From assembly GCA_965215715.1 (NCBI GenBank), contig OZ244129.1:1550001-1614000 (forward strand): DNA of 64,000 nucleotides. Direction: 5' to 3'. A program made the position numbers and the translations under genes. Origin of the DNA: HXMU1428-3 sp965215715 (GTDB taxonomy: Bacteria > Pseudomonadota > Alphaproteobacteria > Rhizobiales > HXMU1428-3). Below the pieces are notes generated by a model. The model was not told where the DNA came from, ran no database searches, and worked only from the letters and a program-made list of their open reading frames with translations. Shown here piece after piece: positions 49,618 to 57,993 of the stretch (the stretch's first letter is position 1; each line of letters starts with the position of its first letter).

Positions 49618-50895
49618 TTAAGCTTTGATGATCTCAATGCCGCCCATATAAGACTTAAGGACGTCAGGTACAACAACGCTGCCATCGCCTTGTTGATAAT
49701 TTTCCAAAACAGCCACTAATGTGCGCCCCACTGCCAGGCCTGAGCCGTTTAATGTATGCACAAACTGCAAACTCTTTTCACCCTCTTTGCGAAAGCGTGC
49801 GCTCATGCGCCGGGCTTGGAAATCCCCGCAAACGGAACAGCTGGAAATTTCGCGGTAAGAATTCTGGCCTGGCAACCACACCTCAATGTCATAGGTGCGG
49901 CGCGCGCCAAAGCCCATATCACCCGTGCACAGTTTCATCACCCGGTAGGGAAGTTTTAAGCGTTTTAGCACCTCTTCGGCGCAATTGGTCATGCGTTCTA
50001 ATTCTTCTTCAGAGTGCTCCGGTTTGGTGATAGAGACCAACTCCACTTTCATAAACTGATGTTGGCGGATCATGCCGCGCGTGTCACGCCCGGCTGAGCC
50101 GGCTTCTGAGCGAAAGCACGGGCTAAAGGCGGTGTAGCGGCGCGGCAAATATTCCTCTTCAATCACTGCACCTGCCACGATGTTGGTCAAAGGGACTTCT
50201 GCTGTGGGGATAAGGTAATGTTCTGTTGTGGTTTTAAACAGGTCTTCTTCAAATTTTGGCAATTGGCCAGTGCCATAAAGCGCATTGGATTTCACCAACA
50301 AAGGGGGGGACACCTCTGTATAGCCATGTTCGCCGGTTTGTAGATCCAGCATAAATTGCGCAATGGCCCGCTCTAACCTGGCAAGCGCGCCTGATAGCAA
50401 GACAAACCGGGACCCTGACATTTGTGCGGCCACTTCAAAGTCCATCAGCTCTAAGCCTTCGCCAATGTCAAAGTGTTCTTTTGGCTCAAAATCAAAGGAA
50501 GGAATATCCCCCACAGTGCGCACAAGTTCATTGTCAGCCTCATCTTGGCCTTCGGGCACATCATCATGGGGAAGATTAGGAATGCCTGACAGCAGATCCT
50601 TTAAGCGCCCTTCGATTTCGCGCTCAATCTCTTCACCCGATTGTATGAAGCTTTTCAGTTTGGCGACTTCATCAATGGCAGCTTGAGCGGCTTCTTCATC
50701 GCCGCTTGCTTTTGCTTTGCCGATTTCTTTTGACGCCGCATTGCGTTTACTTTGCGCCTCTTGCAAAGCTTGCAAATGATCCCGGCGCTCTTGATCTATT
50801 TTTAAAATTTGCCGAGAAAGCGGCTCTAGGCCGCGCCTGGCCAAACCTTTGTCAAATGCCTCACTATTTTCCCGGATCCATTTTAGATCAAACAT
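49618..50895 (-). CDS. serS: Seryl-tRNA synthetase
   Basis: 425 residues. The N-terminal long coiled-coil arm (about 28-100) is ARRGLEPLSRQILKIDQERR through GEEIEREIEGRLKDLL. The class II catalytic core has motif 2 as FSPCFRSEAGSAGRDTRGMI and motif 3 as NGSGLAVGRTLVAVLENYQQ. It charges tRNA-Ser (and tRNA-Sec where present). A 124-bp palindrome (IR2) lies in the gap to tatC upstream, so serS may be transcribed separately or attenuated from tatABC. surE follows at 17 bp. Confidence 0.97.
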   Translation of the reverse strand: MFDLKWIRENSEAFDKGLARRGLEPLSRQILKIDQERRDHLQALQEAQSKRNAASKEIGKAKASGDEEAAQAAIDEVAKLKSFIQSGEEIEREIEGRLKDLLSGIPNLPHDDVPEGQDEADNELVRTVGDIPSFDFEPKEHFDIGEGLELMDFEVAAQMSGSRFVLLSGALARLERAIAQFMLDLQTGEHGYTEVSPPLLVKSNALYGTGQLPKFEEDLFKTTTEHYLIPTAEVPLTNIVAGAVIEEEYLPRRYTAFSPCFRSEAGSAGRDTRGMIRQHQFMKVELVSITKPEHSEEELERMTNCAEEVLKRLKLPYRVMKLCTGDMGFGARRTYDIEVWLPGQNSYREISSCSVCGDFQARRMSARFRKEGEKSLQFVHTLNGSGLAVGRTLVAVLENYQQGDGSVVVPDVLKSYMGGIEIIKA

Positions 50896-50937
50896 CGTTT
50901 TACCCCGTTTATTAGAAAAACTCTTGGCTCGCTCAGA

Positions 50938-51061
50938 GCACCTTAAATTCCATGGTGAGAAGTTTGCATTTTAAAATCATTTGTCAAGGATTTCACTTGC
51001 GCTCCGCGTCCTTGACAAATGATTTTAAAATGCAAAAGTCTAACCATGGAATTTAAGGTGC
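50938..51061 (+). repeat. Long intergenic palindrome family, copy IR2 (tatC/serS)
   Basis: Arms of about 53 bases run GCACCTTAAATTCCATGGTG through AAATCATTTGTCAAGGA, mirrored to TCCTTGACAAATGATTT through CCATGGAATTTAAGGTGC. The loop ACTTGCGCTCCGCG is the reverse complement of the IR1 loop. Compared with IR1, the inner arm has changed from AACGGCTTG to AATCATTTG on both sides, keeping the pairing. Confidence 0.92.
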
Positions 51062-51070
51062 GGCAAGCAC

Positions 51071-51859
51071 TTACGCATTAGCTGCTTCTCGTTGTTCGCG
51101 CTTTTTTTCCACCATCTGAACCATCCAGATGGAGACCTCATACAATAAGTAAGTTGGCAAGGCGAGGCCTAATTGGCTGAAAGGGTCGGGCGGCGTCATT
51201 AGAGCGGCAACAGCAAACACACCGACAACGGCATAACGGCGCTTGTTTTTTAACGTTTCAGAGCCAACCAGACCGGCTCTGGCCAACAAGGTCAGGGCGA
51301 TGGGGAGCTGAAAACAAATGCCAAACGCCACGATGAGGGCGGTGATTAATGAGAAATACTCACTCACCTTGGCCACCAGTTGAATGCGCACGCCTGTGTC
51401 TGCGCTTTGCTGGTGAGAGAGGAAATAGTCCATCGCCAATGGCATGACGATAAAGTAAACCACAGAGGCCCCGATGATAAATAAAACCGGGGTTGCCAAA
51501 AGATATGGCAAAAATGCTGAACGCTCATTTTTGTAAAGCCCGGGGGCCACAAACATATAGATTTGCGCCGCTAATATGGGAAACGTGATGACAAAGGCAC
51601 CAAACAGGGCCAGCTTTAATTTGGTGAAGAAAAATTCGTGCGGTGCGGTGAACTGCATATCAATCACTTGATCTGCAGGGACCGCGCGCTCATAAGGCCA
51701 AAGGAGAAAATTATAAATTGGAGTGGCAAAATAAAAGCAAACCACAAAGGCTAGCCCCAACGCCACCATGCACCAGATTAAGCGCTGGCGCAGTTCAATT
51801 AAGTGGGATAAGAGCGGGGCTTTGCTGCCCTCAATTTCATTGCCGTCCTTCACACTCAT
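51071..51859 (-). CDS. tatC: Sec-independent protein translocase TatC
   Basis: 262 residues with six transmembrane helices. The N-terminal signature is APLLSHLIELRQRLIWCMVA, with the conserved Glu-Leu-Arg-x-Arg region that recognises twin-arginine signals. AFVITFPILAAQIYMFVAPGL and PYLLATPVLFIIGASVVYF are helices 2-3, and MTPPDPFSQLGLALPTYLLYE is the late loop. It is the receptor subunit of the Tat translocase, which should export the Rieske protein and the small twin-arginine protein found in this window. The tatB stop overlaps its start by 4 bp. Confidence 0.97.
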   Translation of the reverse strand: MSVKDGNEIEGSKAPLLSHLIELRQRLIWCMVALGLAFVVCFYFATPIYNFLLWPYERAVPADQVIDMQFTAPHEFFFTKLKLALFGAFVITFPILAAQIYMFVAPGLYKNERSAFLPYLLATPVLFIIGASVVYFIVMPLAMDYFLSHQQSADTGVRIQLVAKVSEYFSLITALIVAFGICFQLPIALTLLARAGLVGSETLKNKRRYAVVGVFAVAALMTPPDPFSQLGLALPTYLLYEVSIWMVQMVEKKREQREAANA

Positions 51860-52323
51860 GGGGCAGATTTTCCTGCAACCAATTTATCTGCTTCTTGAGG
51901 GTCGGCCTCGTGCGTCTCTTCAACATCAAATGTGGCTTCGTCTGTATCCAGCTCTGGGTCATCTGCCCTGTTTCGGCTGCTTGGCGGTGAATAGTGGCCG
52001 GCGCCCTCTTTTTCTAATATGTGCTTGTTCCATTCTTCAGGGTCAAGTTCATCAAAGTCCGGTCCATAACTTTCAATACCGCCCATGATTTTATCTGGAG
52101 ACAGGTCTCGCCCGATGTCTTCCACCTCTGATTGAAGCTTGCCCAATTCACTTTCCTCAACCGCCTGGTTAAATTGGCGTTGAAAAGAGCTGGCTGTTTC
52201 TTTGACTTGTCCAATAAATTTACCAATAGAGCGCATTAAACTGGGCAGCTCTTTAGGCCCGACAACAATCAATGCCACCAGGCCAACGATTAGCAATTCA
52301 CTCCAGCCAATATCAAAAAACAT
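51856..52323 (-). CDS. tatB: Sec-independent protein translocase TatB
   Basis: 155 residues. The single N-terminal helix (MFFDIGWSELLIVGLVALIV) is followed by the Gly-Pro hinge (VGPKELPSLMRSIGKFIGQV) and an amphipathic helix. A long acidic, poorly conserved tail (about 90-155) contains DPELDTDEATFDVEETHEAD. The GWSELL glutamate and VGPKELP separate TatB from TatA. Order tatA-tatB-tatC with a 4-bp tatB/tatC overlap. Confidence 0.95.
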   Translation of the reverse strand: MFFDIGWSELLIVGLVALIVVGPKELPSLMRSIGKFIGQVKETASSFQRQFNQAVEESELGKLQSEVEDIGRDLSPDKIMGGIESYGPDFDELDPEEWNKHILEKEGAGHYSPPSSRNRADDPELDTDEATFDVEETHEADPQEADKLVAGKSAP

Positions 52324-52431
52324 GAAAGATATCTCCTAAAGCCCTTTTAAAGGGATGATCTTGACCTGAGGAAACCTGATGCCCAAAAGGTCATAAGGCA
52401 AACAAATCAAGCTGGCAGAGCTTTAAAGAAT

Positions 52432-52674
52432 TTAAGACAAATCGGCCTTTTCTTTTTGCATATTCACGCCTGCTTCAGCGCCTGCTTCGTTCTCAATTGA
52501 GCGCGCGCTTGCTTCTGACGTTTCGCCATCTTCGCCGTCTTTTAAACCTTTTTTGAAGCTGGTAATGCCTTTGGCAACATCTCCCATAAGGTCAGAAATT
52601 TTGCCGCGGCCAAACAACAAAACAACCAAAAGCAAAACAATAAGAATTTGCCAAAATCCAGGGTAACCAAACAT
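52432..52674 (-). CDS. tatA: Sec-independent protein translocase TatA
   Basis: 80 residues. The N-terminal helix is PGFWQILIVLLLVVLLFGRG, the FGRGKISDLMGDVAKGI hinge has the TatA-specific Phe-Gly, and the amphipathic helix continues FKKGLKDGEDG. The tail is short and acidic. It is the first gene of tatABC, 108 bp before tatB, a larger gap than usual, with TTTAAAGGG-type symmetry in between but no clear terminator. Confidence 0.95.
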   Translation of the reverse strand: MFGYPGFWQILIVLLLVVLLFGRGKISDLMGDVAKGITSFKKGLKDGEDGETSEASARSIENEAGAEAGVNMQKEKADLS

Positions 52675-52809
52675 CTATTTCTCCTAAGCACTCATCTGAG
52701 CGCACATATTTAATATTATTAAACTCACTATGGCAAAAAGCACCAAATTGCGCAACTTAAGTGACCATTTATTATCGTACAGGCTTAAATTGAGCTGTTA
52801 TCTATCTAT

Positions 52810-53925
52810 TTATTCATCATCGCGGGCCAAAACAAGGGCTCTGTCACGATCAATCGTTACATAAACCTCTTGTCCCTTTTCAGGGGCTAAATTCTCACGC
52901 AAGCGCACTTTTAAAGGGTCATCCAAGCCATCTATGATGATTTCGACCAAAGCAGCATCCCCTAAAAACTTCCGATCAATAACCCGCCCCAATACGCCGC
53001 CATCCTTTTTATCAATGGAAATGGCCCTAAAACGAATGCCCATCACAGCCTCGCGGCCCTTTGCCGCATCTGGGGCTGGAAAACGTCCAAAAACCGTTTC
53101 AACCTCGCCATTTTGAGCTTTACAAGGGATTTCATTCATTTCGGAAAAAATTCGTGCCACAAATAAAGATGTGGGGTGATGGTAAATTTCTTGGCTGGAG
53201 CCCACCTGCACTATGCGTCCATCACGCATAACGGCAATGCGATCGCCCATGCGCATGGCTTCTTCCGCCTGATGGGTAACAATCACCGAAGTTGCCCGCA
53301 TTTCGCGTAATATGGTGAGGGTTTCTTCGCGCATCCGGTCACGCAAACGCGGATCTAGGCCAGAGAACGGCTCATCCATAAACAATACGCTTGGGCGCGG
53401 CGCAATGGCCCGTGCCAAGGCCACCCTTTGTTGCTCGCCGCCAGATAAGATATGAGGATAATCATTGGCGTAATGGTCAAGCCCAACCCGTTCCAGAGAT
53501 GATAAAGCGACCCTGGTGGCGTCAGCTTGGGGCAAAGCGCGCAATCCAAACATCACATTGCCCAAAATGGTTAAATGGGGAAACAGGGCAAAATCTTGAA
53601 ACATCAAGCCAATGCCGCGTTTTTCTGGTGGGATGAATACGTTGGGGCTGACCACTTCTTGATGGTTAAACAACACCCGGCCTGTATCTGGTCGTTCAAT
53701 GCCAGCGGCAATGCGCAAAAGCGTGGTTTTTCCACAGCCGGATGGCCCAAGTAAGCAAATGGTCTCAGCTGGTTCAACATCAAGGCTCACACCGTTAAGG
53801 GCTGTGTTGCCATCAAATTTCCTGGTTAAGTTTTCAAACGTCAAACGCGCGGCAATGGTTGCCGCTGCTGACCCGCGTTTGCCCCAACTGTTTACTTTAG
53901 CATTCAAGAGAGTGTTGTTCCTCAA
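52810..53925 (-). CDS. ABC transporter ATP-binding protein, FbpC/PotA type (orphan)
   Basis: 371 residues from a TTG. The next in-frame TTG, at 53907, lies behind GAGGAA, so the start is uncertain. Walker A GPSGCGKTT, Q-loop MFQDFALFPH, signature LSGGEQQRVALARA, Walker B VLFMDEPFSGLD and switch His in VIVTHQAEEAM are all intact. The C-terminal ~120 residues form the TOBE-type regulatory domain found in importers of iron, spermidine, sulfate or maltose. No binding protein or permease is adjacent, so the substrate is unknown. It is inserted, with the 738-residue gene, between scpB and tatA, which are neighbours in many relatives. Confidence 0.88.
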   Translation of the reverse strand: MRNNTLLNAKVNSWGKRGSAAATIAARLTFENLTRKFDGNTALNGVSLDVEPAETICLLGPSGCGKTTLLRIAAGIERPDTGRVLFNHQEVVSPNVFIPPEKRGIGLMFQDFALFPHLTILGNVMFGLRALPQADATRVALSSLERVGLDHYANDYPHILSGGEQQRVALARAIAPRPSVLFMDEPFSGLDPRLRDRMREETLTILREMRATSVIVTHQAEEAMRMGDRIAVMRDGRIVQVGSSQEIYHHPTSLFVARIFSEMNEIPCKAQNGEVETVFGRFPAPDAAKGREAVMGIRFRAISIDKKDGGVLGRVIDRKFLGDAALVEIIIDGLDDPLKVRLRENLAPEKGQEVYVTIDRDRALVLARDDE

Positions 53926-54126
53926 ACTAGGGTTGCGACCCTTTCAAACTTTCACATCCATACGTGCTTATGGCAAATGAAACCGGCTTTGTATAGGGCT
54001 TGTTGAGAAAAGCGTTTACAAGACCAGCCAAATAGCACGCCACTGCTTCATTTTAAAAATTTGAAAATCTCCCAGCTTTTTTTTACACTGCTTTTTATAA
54101 ACACCAGATGCGGAACCTAACAAATA

Positions 54127-56343
54127 ATGATAAAGCGCATATTAAGCTGTGGGCCTTGGTATGACGATGATTATATTTATGAATGTCTTAGCACTTTAGG
54201 GGAGCAAGGCAAGGCCTCGGTTTGTTATCTGGTTAAAGTTCATCAGGCTCAGTATGACGCTTTTTCTCACGCAATTGATAAAAATTCAGATCTTTGGCAA
54301 AGTTTTTGTCAAGTTGTTGATGTTTTCCAACAAAGCACCCCGGATAATCAGACATTAGATCATCTCAACAAAACCTATAAAAGCAAGGCCATGCTTTATA
54401 AAGCTTATGAAAAAGGCAATCAGGGCCTTAAAGTTAAGCTTTATCCTCATCTGTTTCTGGTTATTCCCATCGCCACATTTTTATGGGGGTATTCTTTTTT
54501 TTCTTTTACACCGTATGAAGCTATTTTTGCGGCCCTTTGGGGACTTTATATTATTGGTGCTATTGCCTATCTTTATTTCGGTTTAAAGGCCTTTCATTAT
54601 TCTTCATTTCATTCAACTGGCCTTCAAGCACGACTTGCCCGTATAAAAACATCAAAAAGAGAAGATGGGACACATAATATTTTCCAGCGCATCTGGAGCA
54701 AAGCGCAAAACTTTTGGCTTTTGCATGTAAACCCGACCAGTTTTGAGGGTTTTTTGATGACCATTGCACAAAGTCCATTATGGCCTGCCTTTTTCCTATC
54801 AGGGCAACTACAAGGCTTTTATTTTAAAAAAGCAATTCTGCGCTTGGCTCATAATGTATTTTTCAACCCGTTCCAATATAAGCGCGGAAAAGAAAAAATC
54901 ATTGCCCGCTTTTATCTAAAAGAAGGGGTCTTTGTTTTTTCACTTGCTTTATTATGCTCCATAGGGCTGGCACTCTTCATCCACTTTTCCCAAATTAACC
55001 AATCTGTTATTTCTTCAACAATGCTTGTCTGTCTTATTGCCCCAAGCTTGTTGATTTGTTTTGCTCTTATTATTTCTGGAAGCCCTTATAGTTACATCCT
55101 TGCTAGAACTCCGCGCCCACTATTGCATCTAATTTTGTTGCTCATTTCCATTTATTTGGTCATTGGAACATATGCCTGGATTACGCTGACACCGGATAAG
55201 GTTTTATTTGATATAAATAGTCTGCAGAAAATTATTCTGAACCTTTGGGCCATCAAAAACAAAGACTGCTTATTTTCGTTTTCGTGTGGTACCAGCCATC
55301 TTTATATTACCAGCTTTGCTTTCTATTTGGTCGGAGCAACCATTGCCCAATCTTTCCTTTCTGTTATCTGGCATTTTATCAAACACAAAACTGACACGGA
55401 TCAGAACTTAATCAGCAAAGCCAACTCGCAAAATTTACGCGGCCAAACTGATGAAGCTTTAATAACACTTTTTAAAATTTCCAATCATGATGTCTATTCA
55501 AGGCAATTAATTGCCCAGTTGCTGATTGAAAAAGAAGATTTTGGGCAGGCGCTTGAATGGATCAAACTGAATGTTTATGAAGTTGGTCCGTTTCGCGATC
55601 GAATGATTACGAGTGATATTTGTTGTGTCAGTATATTTGTGGCAACCCTTGTTGGCCAGTTCCCTATGCCGCAAATTAAGCGCTTTCAGCTTTATGCTTA
55701 TATGTCTCATCAAATGAAAAACCCGATGATCTTATTGAATAGTATAGAATCGCTTGAGAGCAGGTTTAGTGTTGATCAACACAGCTATCAGTCACTGTAC
55801 CATTTTTCTTCTTTTTTTAGAGCTGATTATAAAAGTCCTTTAACTGCCGTTTTAGCTAGTCTTGACCACAGCAATGTGAATTTACAGCATCATCAACGTG
55901 TCGATTTAGCTCATGAAAATATAACTGACCATATTAGTTTTATGGCGAATGCAGGCACAAAAATAAGAGAAACATTGATTAAATTTCGGGATAAAGATTT
56001 GTTAAGCGAACCTGACATGAAAACAGGGGCCAAAGCTTTATTGCCTGAAATTGAAGGTATCTGGAAATTATCTGCCACATGTTTGTTTAAGGCCAATGAA
56101 ATGGATGATATTATTGATCAAATGGCTGGGGCAAGGTATCTATCTAATGCCGTCTATAAAGGGCTCAATGATAATCACCAAGAGCACATGCCATTAATAG
56201 CCTGCTTTATCAATGATTATCGTGCCATGATCCTTCAAGCTATGGAACAAAACAAAGGCTGGCATGACTTGTTTCCTTTTATTGATATGGAACAAACTTT
56301 ACTGGGAAGTGAAGGTGTTCCGCCTACTCATGTTCATCTTTAA
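54127..56343 (+). CDS. Large polytopic membrane protein with helical-repeat C-terminus, unrecognised
   Basis: 738 residues; I do not recognise a family. Residues 1-110 are soluble (MIKRILSCGPWYDDDYIYEC). Membrane helices are predicted by eye at about 112-130, 135-155, 262-285, 295-320, 335-358 and 395-420. The C-terminal ~300 residues are soluble and helical and contain a TPR-like pair, SKANSQNLRGQTDEALITLF and YSRQLIAQLLIEKEDFGQAL. The gene is AT-rich, diverges from the ABC ATPase (201 bp), and its end overlaps the convergent scpB by 20 bp. It could be a scaffold or sensor of the envelope; nothing supports a specific function. Confidence 0.8.
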   Translation: MIKRILSCGPWYDDDYIYECLSTLGEQGKASVCYLVKVHQAQYDAFSHAIDKNSDLWQSFCQVVDVFQQSTPDNQTLDHLNKTYKSKAMLYKAYEKGNQGLKVKLYPHLFLVIPIATFLWGYSFFSFTPYEAIFAALWGLYIIGAIAYLYFGLKAFHYSSFHSTGLQARLARIKTSKREDGTHNIFQRIWSKAQNFWLLHVNPTSFEGFLMTIAQSPLWPAFFLSGQLQGFYFKKAILRLAHNVFFNPFQYKRGKEKIIARFYLKEGVFVFSLALLCSIGLALFIHFSQINQSVISSTMLVCLIAPSLLICFALIISGSPYSYILARTPRPLLHLILLLISIYLVIGTYAWITLTPDKVLFDINSLQKIILNLWAIKNKDCLFSFSCGTSHLYITSFAFYLVGATIAQSFLSVIWHFIKHKTDTDQNLISKANSQNLRGQTDEALITLFKISNHDVYSRQLIAQLLIEKEDFGQALEWIKLNVYEVGPFRDRMITSDICCVSIFVATLVGQFPMPQIKRFQLYAYMSHQMKNPMILLNSIESLESRFSVDQHSYQSLYHFSSFFRADYKSPLTAVLASLDHSNVNLQHHQRVDLAHENITDHISFMANAGTKIRETLIKFRDKDLLSEPDMKTGAKALLPEIEGIWKLSATCLFKANEMDDIIDQMAGARYLSNAVYKGLNDNHQEHMPLIACFINDYRAMILQAMEQNKGWHDLFPFIDMEQTLLGSEGVPPTHVHL

Positions 56344-56986
56344 ATCGCAAAGGGTCTTCCTCAGCGCCTAGGGCTAAATCGGTAGGATCTAGGGGGTCTT
56401 CATCAGCGCTCAAGTCTTGAAAATTTTGAGGAGATGGCATGTCAAAATCTGGCGGCAAAGCGCTATCTAGCAAACCGGATCCTTTTAGTTCATTAAGGCC
56501 AGGCAATTCGTTTAAGTTTTGCAGGCCAAATTGATCCAAAAATAAATCGGTCGTGCCATAGGTGATGGGCCGCCCGGGCGCTCGGCGGCGGCCTCTCATT
56601 TTAACCCAGCCTGTTTCCAACAACACATCAAGCGTGCCTTTGGAGACTTGTACACCGCGCACATCTTCAACCTCTGCTCTGGTCACTGGTTGATGATAAG
56701 CAACGATGGCGAGCGTTTCCAAGGCGGCTTTGGAGAGCTTTTTTTGCACGTGTTTATATTTGGTGAGCAGCGGCCCTAAATCTGGGCTCGTGCGAAATGC
56801 CCAGCCTTGCCCGATTTGGCATAGTTCGATGCCGCGCCCTTTATAGTGCTCTTGTAAGGCGTTTAGTAGCTCGTTAACATCTGACGTTAGATCTAGCTGA
56901 GCTTCAATGTCTGCGACTTTTAATGGCTCTCCAGAGGCAAATAGTAATGCTTCTAACAAACGCTGTTCTTGCAAAGGGTCACTCAT
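56324..56986 (-). CDS. scpB: Segregation and condensation protein B
   Basis: 220 residues from the ATG ending at 56986. This start is chosen over a longer frame because of the AAAGGAG box and the ATGAGTGA overlap with scpA. Two winged-helix domains are seen: LLEALLFASGEPLKVADIEA and LETLAIVAYHQPVTRAEVED with VRGVQVSKGTLDVLLETGWV, followed by GRPITYGTTDLFLDQFGL. ScpB dimers bind ScpA to build the bacterial SMC condensin. The C-terminal tail is acidic and runs 20 bp into the convergent 738-residue gene. Confidence 0.96.
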   Translation of the reverse strand: MSDPLQEQRLLEALLFASGEPLKVADIEAQLDLTSDVNELLNALQEHYKGRGIELCQIGQGWAFRTSPDLGPLLTKYKHVQKKLSKAALETLAIVAYHQPVTRAEVEDVRGVQVSKGTLDVLLETGWVKMRGRRRAPGRPITYGTTDLFLDQFGLQNLNELPGLNELKGSGLLDSALPPDFDMPSPQNFQDLSADEDPLDPTDLALGAEEDPLRFKDEHE

Positions 56987-57806
56987 GCTCGTTCTCCTTT
57001 GTGTTTCTTTCAGAGGCAGCATCACGTACTTTGACATAAAGCGGTTTAAAGTGATCTTCCTGGCGCAATTCAATTACCCCATCACGGGCCATTTCCAAAC
57101 TCGCGCCAAAGGTACTGGCCACAGTGGTTTTTTTCACATCTTCATTGCCTAAAAACTGGACGATCAAATCCTGGATGGGGGCCCATTCGATTGAAAACCC
57201 TAATAAGGATTGTAACCGCTCTCGGGCCCGTTTTATTGACCAAACCTCTCTTTTTTTCACCTTATAATTGGTTGTTAGATCTTTTTGCCGCGCGCTGGCA
57301 TAGGCTTTTAGCAAGCCGTAAAAATCTGGTTTGTAGCGATGTTTGGTCACAATGGTAAACCCTGCAGGTGCGCCGCACGGGTAAAAGTCTTGGCCCAATT
57401 GGGGGCGCTCCATCAAGGTTTTTGAGGCTTTTCGCATGGCATCCAAGCGTTTTAAGCGGAAAGCGAGCATGGCTGCCAACTCATCGCCAGAGGGCCCTTC
57501 TTCATCATCTTCAGGAGAGGGCAAGAGTAATTTGGATTTTAAAAAGGTGAGCCAGGCGGCCATGACCAGATAATCGGCAGCAATCTCTAAACGGTGTTTT
57601 TTCAAGTTTTCAATATAATCGATATATTGGCCGGCAAGTTCAGCAATTGACAGGGCTGTTAGATCAATTTTTTTGGCCCGAGACAGGGCTAGCAATAAAT
57701 CTAGCGGCCCCTCAAACCCATCCATGCGCACGACAAGGGTGTCTTCAGCCTCAATTGAAGGTTGGTCTTCTTGCCAATTGTCAAATGGATCGTTGTTATT
57801 GGTCAT
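56979..57806 (-). CDS. scpA: Segregation and condensation protein A (kleisin)
   Basis: 275 residues from the ATG ending at 57806; the open frame continues 18 codons further, into the IR3 palindrome, and is rejected there. The SMC-head-binding N-terminus is DGFEGPLDLLLALSRAKKID, then YIDYIENLKKHRLEIAADYLVMAAWLTFLKSKLLLP, and the C-terminal winged helix contains FLGNEDVKKTTVASTFGASLE. The GXVELRQ-type end is DGVIELRQEDHFKPLYV. It overlaps scpB by 8 bases and lies downstream of nagZ, separated by IR3. Confidence 0.95.
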   Translation of the reverse strand: MTNNNDPFDNWQEDQPSIEAEDTLVVRMDGFEGPLDLLLALSRAKKIDLTALSIAELAGQYIDYIENLKKHRLEIAADYLVMAAWLTFLKSKLLLPSPEDDEEGPSGDELAAMLAFRLKRLDAMRKASKTLMERPQLGQDFYPCGAPAGFTIVTKHRYKPDFYGLLKAYASARQKDLTTNYKVKKREVWSIKRARERLQSLLGFSIEWAPIQDLIVQFLGNEDVKKTTVASTFGASLEMARDGVIELRQEDHFKPLYVKVRDAASERNTKENEHE

Positions 57807-57844
57807 TAAACTTTTTTCTTTGTAAGACGGGTTTTTACGACAGT

Positions 57845-57970
57845 TCCCCTTAAATGTCATGGTGAGACTTTGGCATTTTAAAACAGCTTGTCAAGGGGCC
57901 CCGCTACGCGGCTACCGCCCTTGACAAGCTGTTTTAAAATGCAAAAACCTCACCATGACATTTAAGGGGA
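57845..57970 (-). repeat. Long intergenic palindrome family, copy IR3 (nagZ/scpA)
   Basis: Arms of about 52 bases run TCCCCTTAAATGTCATGGTG through AAACAGCTTGTCAAGG, mirrored to CCTTGACAAGCTGTTTT through CACCATGACATTTAAGGGGA. The loop contains CCGCTACGCGG, itself a small hairpin related to the CGCGGAGCGC loop of IR1/IR2. Outer bases TGTCATG/CATGACA differ from the TTCCATGG/CCATGGAA of the other copies on both arms, again keeping the pairing. Confidence 0.92.
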
Positions 57971-57993
57971 AAATCAAGCGCGGGCGATTAGCT

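Noticed and set aside
57807..57860. N-terminal extension of scpA
   Set aside because: It would run into palindrome IR3, and the conserved family sequence begins after the ATG at 57806.
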